This document shows, one piece after another, positions 48,864 to 59,141 of a stretch of 64,000 nt of DNA (position 1 is the first letter of the stretch; each line of letters begins with the position of its first letter). The notes under the pieces were generated by a model, which was not told the DNA's origin, did no database searches, and worked only from the letters and a program-made list of their open reading frames with translations. Origin of the DNA: Massilia varians (GTDB lineage Bacteria; Pseudomonadota; Gammaproteobacteria; Burkholderiales; Burkholderiaceae_D); the NCBI RefSeq assembly GCF_027923905.1, contig NZ_AP026966.1, positions 3,287,001-3,351,000 of the forward strand. Reading direction: 5' to 3'. The translations under genes and the position numbers were made by a program.

Positions 48864-50211
48864 ACGCAGCCGCCACCCGCTGCTGTGGGTGCCGTCCGGC
48901 TACTTCACGATGGCGCTCGGCTACGTGATGCTGACCAGCGTCACCGCCATCATGTTCAAGAACCTGGGCATGGACAACGGCCGGGCCGCGCAGTATTCCA
49001 GCCTCCTGATCCTGGCCTACACCATCAAGCCGCTGTTCGCGCCCTTCGTGGAGATGTACCGCACCAAGAAATTCTTCGTGCTGTGCGCGCAGGCGGCAAT
49101 CGGCTTCGGTTTCGCCGGCGTCGGGCTGGCTTTGGGGCTGCCCGGCTACATGGGCATCCTGATGGCCCTGTTCTTTGCGTTGTCCTGCATCGGCGCCACC
49201 CAGGACATCGCCAGCGACGGCGTCTACGTCACCTCGCTCGACTCGCGCGCCCAGTCGCTGTATTGCGGCATCCAGAGCCTGTCCTGGAATATCGGCCCGA
49301 TCGTCGCCGCCGGCGGCATGGTGTTCCTGAGCGGCTACCTGCACAGCCATGTGTTCGGCCATGACCCCAAGGTGTTCGGCCCCGACTGGGTCGACGCCTG
49401 GCGCATCATCTTCTTCCTGGTCGCCGGCATCATCCTCTTGATGGCGCTGTGGCATGCGCGCGTGATGCCGGAAGGCGCGCGTGCCGCCGATACGCCTTCG
49501 AGCGTCCGCGACGCCGGCCGCATCCTGTTGGACGCCTTCGTCACCCTGTTCCAGAAGCGCGACATCTGGAAGATGATCGCCTTCGCCTTCCTGTTCCGGC
49601 TCAGCATCGGCTTCCTCGAGAAGATCGGCCCCTTCTTCATGGTCGACCCGGCCTCGCAAGGCGGGCTGGGACTGTCGAACGAGATGCTGGGCCTGATTTA
49701 TGGCACCTACGGCCTGGCCGCGGTGCTGCTCGGCTCCCTGCTCGGCGGCTGGTACGTGGCGCGGCGCGGCCTGAAGTCGACCCTGTTCGTGCTGTGCTGC
49801 GCGGTGAACATCCCGAACGTGACCTTCCTCCTGATGAGCATCTACCTGCCGGACAGCCTGCTGGCCATCACGGCGGGCGTCGTCATCGAGAAGTTCTTCT
49901 TCGGCTTCGGCGCCGTGGGCTTCATGATCTACCTGATGCAGCAGCTGGCGCCGGGCAAGTACACCACCACCCACTATGCCTTCGGCACCGGCCTGATGGG
50001 GCTGTGCGGCATGGTGACCGGCGTGGTGAGCGGCCATCTGCAGGAAATGATGGGCTACATCGGCTACTTCACTTTCGTGATGGTGGCGACCATCCCGTCC
50101 TTCCTGGCGACCTGGTTCGCGCCCTTCCACCATGACGACGGCAGCCAGCCTGCTGGGGTGGTAGAGGAGGAAGGTGTGCCGCCGGCCGGTTCGCCCCACC
50201 CCGCCGCCTGA
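48850..50211 (+). CDS. MFS transporter (AmpG/SLC33-like), probable oligosaccharide importer
   Basis: 453 aa with about twelve membrane segments. FALSCIGATQDIASDGVYV in the fourth helix region is typical of the AmpG/SLC33 branch. Other family-like pieces are LILAYTIKPLFAPFVEMY and GAVGFMIYLMQQLAPGKYTTTHYAF. It overlaps glk by 14 bases. Operon context (cytoplasmic GH1, glucokinase) suggests import of cellobiose or related disaccharides across the inner membrane. AmpG itself carries muropeptides, so the substrate is an inference. Confidence 0.82.
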   Translation: MGTPERSRHPLLWVPSGYFTMALGYVMLTSVTAIMFKNLGMDNGRAAQYSSLLILAYTIKPLFAPFVEMYRTKKFFVLCAQAAIGFGFAGVGLALGLPGYMGILMALFFALSCIGATQDIASDGVYVTSLDSRAQSLYCGIQSLSWNIGPIVAAGGMVFLSGYLHSHVFGHDPKVFGPDWVDAWRIIFFLVAGIILLMALWHARVMPEGARAADTPSSVRDAGRILLDAFVTLFQKRDIWKMIAFAFLFRLSIGFLEKIGPFFMVDPASQGGLGLSNEMLGLIYGTYGLAAVLLGSLLGGWYVARRGLKSTLFVLCCAVNIPNVTFLLMSIYLPDSLLAITAGVVIEKFFFGFGAVGFMIYLMQQLAPGKYTTTHYAFGTGLMGLCGMVTGVVSGHLQEMMGYIGYFTFVMVATIPSFLATWFAPFHHDDGSQPAGVVEEEGVPPAGSPHPAA

Positions 50212-50222
50212 GCGTTGCAACG

Positions 50223-50242
50223 GCCGGGCCCGCGCGCCCGGC
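50223..50242 (+). terminator. possible terminator after the MFS gene
   Basis: GCCGGGC and GCCCGGC pair with a 6-base loop, followed by TGACTTTCTTCC. The T-run is weak. Confidence 0.4.
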
Positions 50243-50440
50243 TGACTTTCTTCCTTCGAACGGCGCCGAATCACACCGGTGCCCATGCCTTCACGCAATC
50301 TACGTTATGCTCGCGTGTTCGACAGCTCGGACACACGGCAGAATGGGTATTTACCTCTTATTATCCGGGGGCGCCGCCACGCCCCCGCACGGCAATCCGG
50401 CCGACTCCAGCCGCAAGCGTCAGCGAATGGAGCGCACCTG

Positions 50441-51562
50441 ATGTTTCATCTGATGTTCAGTTTGCCCTGCGTGCTCGTGCTGATACGCTGGCTATTGCCC
50501 TTGCCCTTGGCCGGGCGCACGAAGCTGGCTGGCGCGGTGGTGTTGGCGCTGGCCTCGCAATATCACCTGTGGTCGCGCTTTTCTTCCGGCAGCGTATTTT
50601 CGCCGGAATTCCCGAAGTCCCTGATTATCCTGTTCAATTGGGCGTTTGGCGCCATCTTGTTGCTGGCTGTGTTCCAGCTATTGCTCGATGTGGGCGCCCT
50701 GGTGGCCGCCCTGGTCCGGCGACGCCGCGTGCCGATCCCTGCGCGCCTGCGCGCTGCGACTGGCATCGCAGCCATGCTGCTGGCCGCTGTCGGCGTCATG
50801 CAGGCGATCAAGCCGCCGCCGCTGAAGGATGTCGAGATCGTGGTCAAGGACCTGCCGCGCGAATTCGAGGGCTACCGGGTGCTGCACCTCACCGACCTGC
50901 ATATCAGTCGCCTGTTCGACGCCGCATGGACACGCAAGCTCGTCGACGATGCCAATGCGCGCGGGGCGGACCTGATCGTCATCACCGGTGACCTCATCGA
51001 TGGCAATGTCTCAGAGCGCGAAGCCGACGTGGCCGCGCTGCGTGACTTGCGCGCCCGGGACGGCGTCTGGGTCATTCCCGGTAACCACGAGTACTTCTTT
51101 GGCCACAGCGCATGGATGGCGTATTTTGCCGGCCTCAACATGAAGCCTCTGGACAACCGCCATACCATCATCAAGCGAGGTAGCGGCCAACTCGTGCTCG
51201 CCGGCGTGAACGACGTGACCGCTCCGCGCACCGGCGCTCCCGCGCCCGACCTCGATGCGGCGCTGCGCGGCGCACCAAGCGGCGCGCCGGTCGTGCTGCT
51301 CGACCACCAGCCCAGGAATGCCCGCGTGTCAGCCAGCCGTGGCGTCGCGCTGCAATTGTCCGGCCACACGCACGGCGGCATGATCATCGGGCTCGACCAG
51401 GTCGTGGCGCGGGCGAACAATGGCTTCGTCTCGGGCCGCTACGAGGTCGACGGCATGACGCTCTACCTGAACAATGGCACGGCGCTGTGGCCGGGGTTCG
51501 CGCTTCGGCTTGGCGTGCCTGCGGAGCTGACGCGGATCATGTTGCGGCGGAAGGCGCCTTGA
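50441..51562 (+). CDS. membrane-anchored metallophosphoesterase
   Basis: 373 aa from ATG 50441 (GGAG upstream). Four hydrophobic segments occupy the first 130 residues. The calcineurin-like domain follows with the metal motifs LTDLHISR, ITGDLIDGN, GNHEYFFG, LLDHQP and SGHTHGG. Related proteins (YaeI/YkuE-like) act on phospholipid headgroups or UDP-linked lipids. The substrate is not evident here. It stands alone. Confidence 0.85.
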   Translation: MFHLMFSLPCVLVLIRWLLPLPLAGRTKLAGAVVLALASQYHLWSRFSSGSVFSPEFPKSLIILFNWAFGAILLLAVFQLLLDVGALVAALVRRRRVPIPARLRAATGIAAMLLAAVGVMQAIKPPPLKDVEIVVKDLPREFEGYRVLHLTDLHISRLFDAAWTRKLVDDANARGADLIVITGDLIDGNVSEREADVAALRDLRARDGVWVIPGNHEYFFGHSAWMAYFAGLNMKPLDNRHTIIKRGSGQLVLAGVNDVTAPRTGAPAPDLDAALRGAPSGAPVVLLDHQPRNARVSASRGVALQLSGHTHGGMIIGLDQVVARANNGFVSGRYEVDGMTLYLNNGTALWPGFALRLGVPAELTRIMLRRKAP

Positions 51563-52072
51563 GCGTGCTGCGACTGCAAAGGTGCAAGCCGGGCGTCGAC
51601 CCGTTTCCCGCATCCGGATGCAGTATCTTGACACCGGAATTAGCGACGGCTCAGTGGCTACGCGTAGACCCGGCGCTTGTCGCGCGCTTCCTGCTTGATC
51701 AAACCTTGATCCCGGCAAGATGAATAATACACGCCCGTCAACGCCGAACATCATCCGCTCAGGTCGGTTCGCAATAATGAAACGCGCTTGAAGAAGGGTA
51801 CGTATCCTCGGAGCGAGAACGGTAGTCGACCCTATCTGGGCGGCATTGCGGGCACTTATGGGCTCGGCGATTTAACAAATCGCTTTGAACGACAGGTTCG
51901 CACCCTATCGGATCAGCTAAGCGCGCATCCAAACCTCTTCGAATGCATGCTCCTCTCTCCTGCTGCAGAGACCGTTTCAGACACAAAGCCGACGTCGGAA
52001 TTGTAGAGATTCAAATAGGTTTTGCTTTAAGAAACGTCTTTTCTGTGCTTTTCTCGTGCGAGTCGAAGCTCC
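51563..52072. other. intergenic region, no supported gene
   Basis: 510 bases between the metallophosphoesterase gene and the second IS481. Short frames (for example 51788-52006) lack ribosome binding sites and recognisable sequence. I see nothing else in it. Confidence 0.5.
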
Positions 52073-53053
52073 TTAGCTGTCAAGACCCGGCTGGTTATAC
52101 ACGCGCTTCCTGAACAATTCAGGGCGTTTTTCATGCCATTCCTTGAGCGCCTGAACGGGTGTTTTGTGTTGGAGCGCGCGTTGCGGAATGCTGTGGTTGT
52201 AGATCTTGACGTAATTGCGCAGCGTCGATTCCAGTTCGGCAGCTGAACCAAAACGGGTCTGGTTGACGATGTCGCTGATACGACCGTTGAAGCGCTCCAC
52301 CATGCCGTTGGTCTGCGGATGACGAGGCGGGATGAGCCGGTGTTCGATGCCGAGCTGCTTGCACAGGCGGTCGAACACGTGTGTGCCGCTGGGTTCCTTC
52401 TTCTTGCCGCCAGCCGTGAAGCGGTCGGTGAACTGGCTGCCGTTGTCGGTCAGAAGCTTGACGATCTTGACGGGACAGGCTTGCTGGACTTTGTTGAGGA
52501 AGTCGCCACTGCTGCCATCGGTCTGGTCGGCATAGAGCTCGATGAAGACCCAGCGCGTAGCACGGTCGATGGCAACGAAGAGATAGCGCCTTGCCGTCTC
52601 GTCGGGCATCTGCGGCAGGTACTTGATGTCGATGTGCACAAAGCCCGGCTCGTAGTCCTTGAAGGTCTTTTTCGTGGCGGGCGCAGTGCCTTCCTGCTCG
52701 ACCAGGTTACGTAGATCCGAGACACCGTGGCGGCGCAGGCAACGTCCCAGGCCGGCACGCGAGACGGCTGGATTGATGAACTCGCGCGTGACCGCCAGCA
52801 GGTCGTCCGTGGGCAGCAGCAACGTCTTGCGCAGCTCCACCACGATGAGCTCCTGCTCGGGCGTGAGCGTCGTGTACATCTTGTTCGGCGCATGCGACTT
52901 GTCTTCAGGAGACTCGCGGTTTTGCCACTTTCGGATGGTTTGGCGGGTGACGTTGTACATCCTGGCCAGTTCGGCCTGCGGGAGCGTCGAGTTCCTGATT
53001 TCCTCACGGATCAGGTGGGTAGTACGGGCTTGGCTGTGCAGTGCCTGGGTCAT
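52073..53053 (-). CDS. IS481-family transposase (copy 2)
   Basis: 326 aa. The helix-turn-helix (PQAELARMYNVTRQTIRKWQNR) is followed by the rve core with DDE residues in FVHIDIKYLPQ, LLTDNGSQFTD and NGMVERFNGRI. It ends ELFRKRVYNQPGLDS. Related to, but clearly different from, the copy at 43.9 kb and in the opposite orientation. Intact. Confidence 0.92.
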   Translation of the reverse strand: MTQALHSQARTTHLIREEIRNSTLPQAELARMYNVTRQTIRKWQNRESPEDKSHAPNKMYTTLTPEQELIVVELRKTLLLPTDDLLAVTREFINPAVSRAGLGRCLRRHGVSDLRNLVEQEGTAPATKKTFKDYEPGFVHIDIKYLPQMPDETARRYLFVAIDRATRWVFIELYADQTDGSSGDFLNKVQQACPVKIVKLLTDNGSQFTDRFTAGGKKKEPSGTHVFDRLCKQLGIEHRLIPPRHPQTNGMVERFNGRISDIVNQTRFGSAAELESTLRNYVKIYNHSIPQRALQHKTPVQALKEWHEKRPELFRKRVYNQPGLDS

Positions 53054-53086
53054 CGAGTTGCCAGTGAAGAGTCGGATTGGAACAGT
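52073..53086 (-). mobile_element. IS481-family insertion sequence (copy 2, ends approximate)
   Basis: The right end (minus orientation) ends GTCTTGACAGCTAA; the left end reads ACTGTTCCAATCCGACT at about 53085. The two ends match at roughly 10 of 17 bases. No certain target duplication was found. Its left end supplies the present 3' end of the broken host gene beside it. Confidence 0.6.
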
Positions 53087-53448
53087 GTACGCAAAACGTG
53101 TCTGGCCTTGAAGAGCGGCCAGCTACGCATGGGTACATGATCCCACGAGTCCAGACACTTAGCGTACTCGAGTTTTTCCAGTATTGCAACCGGAACTGCG
53201 CCGGGGCTTTCGTCGTCAAAAATCCATTCAAAGTAGTCCATTACGATCCCCACTAACTCATACATTAGAAAATGGAGTGATTTGGTATCTATGGAATACT
53301 GCGGACCAAAGAAATATGCATAGAATGAACTAATTTCGCGAGGGCCGATGGATATTTTTGGGGCTTCATCCAATGCAAAATGTTTGCTACCATTAGCGAT
53401 ATCGCGAATTGCATGCCTAATTTCCTTCATATAAGGGTGGGCTACTGC
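53085..53448 (-). pseudogene. 3' fragment of a host gene broken by IS21 and IS481
   Basis: Encodes HPYMKEIRHAIRDIANGSKH, a region with GPREISSFYAYFFGPQYS, and VGIVMDYFEWIFDD. It continues in frame from the fragment at 55483-55712 once the IS21 element and one ACTGC are removed. At its 3' end the frame runs into the IS481 end and terminates inside it (53050), so the original C-terminus is probably lost. Family not known to me. Confidence 0.75.
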
Positions 53449-53554
53449 TGTCAGCAGCGGTTGTAAACTGATACAGGCAGCGATTGAAAACTGATACACC
53501 ATTTTGAGAAGATGGCCGCTTTGCGGAGCGGCCTTGAAATCCAAAGAGGTGTAC

Positions 53555-55395
<1,841 letters not shown>

Positions 55396-55482
55396 ACACG
55401 GACCGTGTTCGGCGACGGCGGTGTATCAGTTTTAAATCGCTGGCACGACGATATCTGTATCAGTTTTCAATCGCCGTTGACA

Positions 55483-55712
55483 ACTGCGATTTTAGAAAAT
55501 GAATGAATGGGTTTTTCTATAGATTCACTGCCTAACCAATCTTTGTGCAGATGCCAAGCGGTTACAAAGAAGTTAAATGCTTCGTACTCTTCAAGCCACT
55601 GCTCATCCTGTGTCTCTGGGCGCTGCACAAGCAACAGCTTGCTATCGTGTTTCAGTTTTCGAAAGAGATCATAAGAAGTTGATAGGCCAAATTTCGTAGC
55701 GCCAAACGACAT
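55483..55712 (-). pseudogene. 5' fragment of the host gene broken by IS21
   Basis: ATG 55712 has GGAGGG upstream. Encodes MSFGATKFGLSTSYDLFRKL and then EEYEAFNFFVTAWHLHKDWLG, ending in KIAV at the IS21 junction. Joined with 53448-53085 it gives an uncharacterised protein of at least 190 aa with an H-x-x-x-DW and a NGSKH motif. I do not recognise a function. Confidence 0.75.
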
Positions 55713-55777
55713 ACACCCTCCACATAAGTTGCAACAAATATTGGCCGAGACTTGGAACAGCAGACTGGACAGCGATT

Positions 55778-56686
55778 TTAAACTGGAATGTTATCGTCGT
55801 ATGTACTAGCTACGTCCACCAAATAGATGATTTGTGAGGCAGATACTGCGAGGACGTATTCTGCAACCTCAAGCGTGGCGACTCCCCCATCAGCGCCTCC
55901 ATGGCCTACCCCATCCCCGCCACTTCGATACGCATAAATGCCAGTGATGGTCTGCGCCAGCGCTTTCGGGATAGGTTGCTCTTTATTTGTGCCTAGCCAT
56001 TTTGCGAGCTCTCCTAACGTCGACGCCTTAGCCGCAGGGTATAAAGTTTTCCCTACAGCCTCAACTGCGCAAACAGCTTCCTTCACTGTATTTTCAAAGT
56101 CTGGTTTTCTAGGATCTCGGAAGAACTGCAGAGCTTTATCGTAGTGTCTACGTGCGCTGACAAGCCGAGGGTCCCCGAGTACAACCTGGGCTCGAGTTGA
56201 TACGTCAACCGTATGCTTTCGCCCCCGACGGCGGACCATTCCCTCTGCAAACTCGTATGCTAACTGCTCTTCTGCAAATAAGCGTTGTAATTCATTTCCT
56301 ATGAATGCTTGAACATCAGACTTCTCCGTTTCCACTTCGAATCCGAAATTATTGTGGTAGCCAACATCCTTTGCTAGAAAGCTGTATAGTCGCTCGCAAA
56401 AATCATAGCATCTTTCCCAACTTAAACCGTCAAGTGCGTCTGCAGCATCGTTTCGAGCTTGCTTGAGGTGAGCGGTTGCTTGACGGTCATATTAAATTGG
56501 CGATAAACGGCCTAGTCGTTGCAATTCCCTTGCGAACGGGATCCAATTGTCGATGAATCCTTTCTCTATTAGCTCAGCAAGCAAGTGTAGAAGACCCACT
56601 CTCGCACTTGCAGGAAAATCGGAATCGATCTGACGGTGTGTACCGCGAACTCTCGCTGAAAACGGAGCTGCAAAAATGTTATTCAT
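55778..56686 (-). pseudogene. AbiJ/HEPN-like gene with an in-frame stop
   Basis: One reading frame from ATG 56686 to 55778 (302 codons) is interrupted by a single TAA at 56494-56492, after LQRLGRLSPI. Downstream it resumes in the same frame as YDRQATAHLKQARNDAADAL, WERCYDFCERLYSFLA, FIGNELQRLFAEEQLAYEF, and a C-terminal HEPN-like helical domain (RRHYDKALQFF; VKEAVCAVEAVGKTL; YAYRSGGDGVGHGG). The layout resembles AbiJ_NTD4-plus-HEPN abortive-infection proteins. A GTG inside (around 56335) could give a shorter product. Base composition is more AT-rich than the core genes. Confidence 0.55.
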
Positions 56687-56795
56687 CCCACATCATCCTT
56701 CATACATATAGAATCAATCTGGTTACACACCCAGATTGTCGCATCCATCATCCATGAAACCTTCGCGTGCATCACATGAATCGAGACAGCGCACG

Positions 56796-56877
56796 AATGT
56801 CCGTTTTTGGACGAACCTGGCCGTTAGGCTTAGCACAGCAGGTTGCCAGGGCGGAAAAATCGCGGACTGTCACGGAG
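56796..56877 (+). repeat. ~82-bp diverged repeat, copy A (upstream side of DUF6602 block)
   Basis: Shares with copy B (57938-58019) the blocks GTCCG, TTTTGG, GGCC, AGCAGGT and AAAAATCGC-x-GACT-x-TCACG in the same order and orientation. The two copies bracket the DUF6602 gene. Confidence 0.6.
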
Positions 56878-56952
56878 GACCGGACCCTACCCAAAACAGC
56901 CTCTCAAAACTCAAGAATTCGCGCGCAAATACGTCAACACCAGAATTTTCAA

Positions 56953-57855
56953 CTACCCCTGAGGATGTGTAACCGCGTAGAGGGCTTTACGAAAATCTGG
57001 GCTACCAAATTCTGGCGTGTCCTTCAATTTTTTATATATGTCGTATTTAAAAGCCATATCTACAACTTGAAAGAGCGCTCCTTCACGCGGTGTTAGGTAA
57101 CGCGGCAATACGTCTTCTTGCATTTTTAAGGTAGCATGTGCCACTCGGTGCAGCCGTAATAGTAGCCCGACCAAGCTGTCTTGACCCCAACCCTCATAAA
57201 ACCAACCTTGATGATTCAGAAATCCGGCTTCCGCAACTTTCCAGGGATTCAAAGACTTGTCGACAAAATTTGAAAAAACGCAAACATCATTCACAGCGAT
57301 AAAGTCGGCTTGGTCCAGCGGGTCAACGCCACGCGTTTCATAAAATTCCAGGATTTCAAAACCAGTCTCAATAGGCGCAGCTTTGCATTGCATCGCAAAA
57401 ACGCCGAACGGCACTCGCTTTGCCCAATCACCAAGAATCCCATATTCGTGGAGCATGGAGGTTTTTGCACGCCCCAATCTCTTGACAGACAAACCCTGTT
57501 CGAGCGCTCGATGAAGTTCTGCTCTGTCGGCAATGTTAGGCTTCACCTCGATAACAGAGTCAACGCCCTCGGCTAGCAGCAAGCTAAACTTGTCTCTTGC
57601 GCTTACCGTGTACGGATGGTTTGGTGCACATATCACACAGTCAATTGACGCAGCGATATTCCCGAATGAGTCACGCACCTTGCCTTTCGCGATTCGATGA
57701 GGAAAAGGAAAGTAGCGCCCTATAAATGCTTGGACAGCATTCTCACGAAATTCCGCGACTTCTTGGGATGTCCCGCCACCCTGGATCGAAGCCTTGCGGA
57801 ATTCGCTGTTGAGCTGTAATGCTTCCTCACGTAATAAGCTATAAATATCGTCCAT
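56953..57855 (-). CDS. DUF6602 protein, restriction-endonuclease-like
   Basis: 300 aa from ATG 57855 (a TTG 24 bases upstream is possible). The central region has an Asp in AASIDCVICAPNH and an EVK motif in GVDSVIEVKPNIADR, spaced like a PD-(D/E)xK nuclease core. N-terminal EFRKASIQGGGTSQEVAEFR is typical of DUF6602 proteins as I recall them. AT-rich codon use compared with the sugar genes suggests transfer. It stands alone between two copies of a repeat. Function is not established; an anti-phage role is only an inference from fold and neighbours. Confidence 0.65.
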   Translation of the reverse strand: MDDIYSLLREEALQLNSEFRKASIQGGGTSQEVAEFRENAVQAFIGRYFPFPHRIAKGKVRDSFGNIAASIDCVICAPNHPYTVSARDKFSLLLAEGVDSVIEVKPNIADRAELHRALEQGLSVKRLGRAKTSMLHEYGILGDWAKRVPFGVFAMQCKAAPIETGFEILEFYETRGVDPLDQADFIAVNDVCVFSNFVDKSLNPWKVAEAGFLNHQGWFYEGWGQDSLVGLLLRLHRVAHATLKMQEDVLPRYLTPREGALFQVVDMAFKYDIYKKLKDTPEFGSPDFRKALYAVTHPQG

Positions 57856-58297
57856 GCGATAGATCCAATTCTTGTTCAATTCTGGATGTCGATCGACCTG
57901 TTAGGTCCATTCGCCTCACAATTCTGGCTCACGGCTCAAACGTCCGATTTTGGCCAAAGTCGGCCACTGACCTCAGCATAGCAGGTAGCAATGAGGAAAA
58001 AATCGCTGACTATCACGAATGACGAGGGTCGATCCGGAGCAGCCCTCAAGATGCACCTTACTTCAGCCGGTAGATTCAGCATGGCCGGTTGCAAACGGTC
58101 AAAGCGCTCCAGTTCACAAGCAGCGTCGGAAACGGTCGATCCGATCCGCGGCACCTGCTCAGTCGACGCGACAAAGCAGGAAAGTCCGATGTAGCGAACG
58201 CGCCTGCGCAGCCAAGCCTACTACACTGATCCTGCCCATTCACGGCAAAGCCTGGAAGCGTCATCGCAGGCAGCGCCTCATTACGAAAACGCCGATC
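57856..58297. other. intergenic region with repeat copy B, no gene
   Basis: 442 bases between divergently transcribed genes. 57938-58019 is the second copy of the ~82-bp diverged repeat. The long plus-strand frame that enters the methyltransferase gene from 58019 lacks a start signal; the methyltransferase's own signal peptide begins at 58298. Confidence 0.5.
57938..58019 (+). repeat. ~82-bp diverged repeat, copy B
   Basis: See copy A at 56796-56877: same order of conserved blocks and same orientation, about three-quarters identical by eye. Confidence 0.6.
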
Positions 58298-59074
58298 ATG
58301 CTCCGCATTCCCTTGCGCAACTACCGCACCTCACCGACTCGCCGTACCCTACCCATCCTGCTGGCTTGCCTGTCGGCGCTAACGCTGCTGTCATCCGCCA
58401 GTAGCGATGCTGCGGCACAGGCGGCGGGCACCGATGGGCGCTATGAACGCGTCGCGCGGAGCCCGGATGGCATCGGCAAGAGCTACATGGGCCGCGAGAT
58501 TGCCGGGGTGATGGGATGGGAGGGCGCCCAATGGCTCGAGCGCGAAAGTCGGGCACTTGAGGAGCGGCCGGAATTGCTTCTGCGAGAACTGGCGCTGGCG
58601 CCGGGCATGACCGTGGCCGACATCGGCGCCGGCACCGGCTACTACACCTGGCAGCTGGCGAAACAAGTTGGTCCCGGCGGGCGCGTCTATGCAGTCGACG
58701 TCCAGCTGGAAATGATTCGCATGCTCGACAGCCAGATGGCAAAGCGCGGCGTGCGCAATGTGGTCTCGGTGCTAGGCAGCGAAACCACCGTAAAACTGCC
58801 CCCGGCGAGCGTCGACCTGGCGATCATGGTCGATGTCTATCACGAGCTCGCTTATCCTGCGGAGGTCCTCGACAGCATTGTCGACTCCCTGAAGCCGGGC
58901 GGGCGCGTCGTCTTCGTCGAATATCGGGCCGAGGATCCGTCAGTCGCGATCAAGCCGCTGCATAAGATGAGCGAGCGGCAGGTACGGCGTGAAGCCACGG
59001 CGCATGGTTTAGTATGGGAACGCAGCATCACATCGCTGCCGATCCAGCATGCGATTGTGTTCCGGAAGCCATAA
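58298..59074 (+). CDS. exported class I methyltransferase-fold protein
   Basis: 258 aa from ATG 58298. An N-terminal signal peptide (RRTLPILLACLSALTLLSSASSDAAAQ) precedes a Rossmann methyltransferase domain: motif I VADIGAGTGYYTWQLA, VYAVDVQLEMI, VDLAIMVDVYHEL, and LKPGGRVVFVEYRAED. Such proteins with export signals are often annotated as methyltransferases, although S-adenosylmethionine is cytoplasmic. The real substrate and cofactor are unknown. It is convergent with the CE20-like esterase. Confidence 0.8.
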   Translation: MLRIPLRNYRTSPTRRTLPILLACLSALTLLSSASSDAAAQAAGTDGRYERVARSPDGIGKSYMGREIAGVMGWEGAQWLERESRALEERPELLLRELALAPGMTVADIGAGTGYYTWQLAKQVGPGGRVYAVDVQLEMIRMLDSQMAKRGVRNVVSVLGSETTVKLPPASVDLAIMVDVYHELAYPAEVLDSIVDSLKPGGRVVFVEYRAEDPSVAIKPLHKMSERQVRREATAHGLVWERSITSLPIQHAIVFRKP

Positions 59075-59106
59075 GCACAGATCGTGTTGCGAGATCGGGT
59101 GGTTGA

Positions 59107-59129
59107 TGGCGAACTTCTCGAGTTCGCCA
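59107..59129. terminator. 9-bp hairpin between convergent genes
   Basis: TGGCGAACT and AGTTCGCCA pair perfectly with a 5-base loop, in the 67-base gap between the methyltransferase and esterase stops. There is no T-run, so termination is only likely by position. Confidence 0.35.
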
Positions 59130-59141
59130 CAGGAGACCTCC

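Noticed and set aside
58019..58297. N-terminal extension of the methyltransferase-fold protein
   Set aside because: It overlaps an intergenic repeat, has no start signal, and would bury the signal peptide inside the protein.
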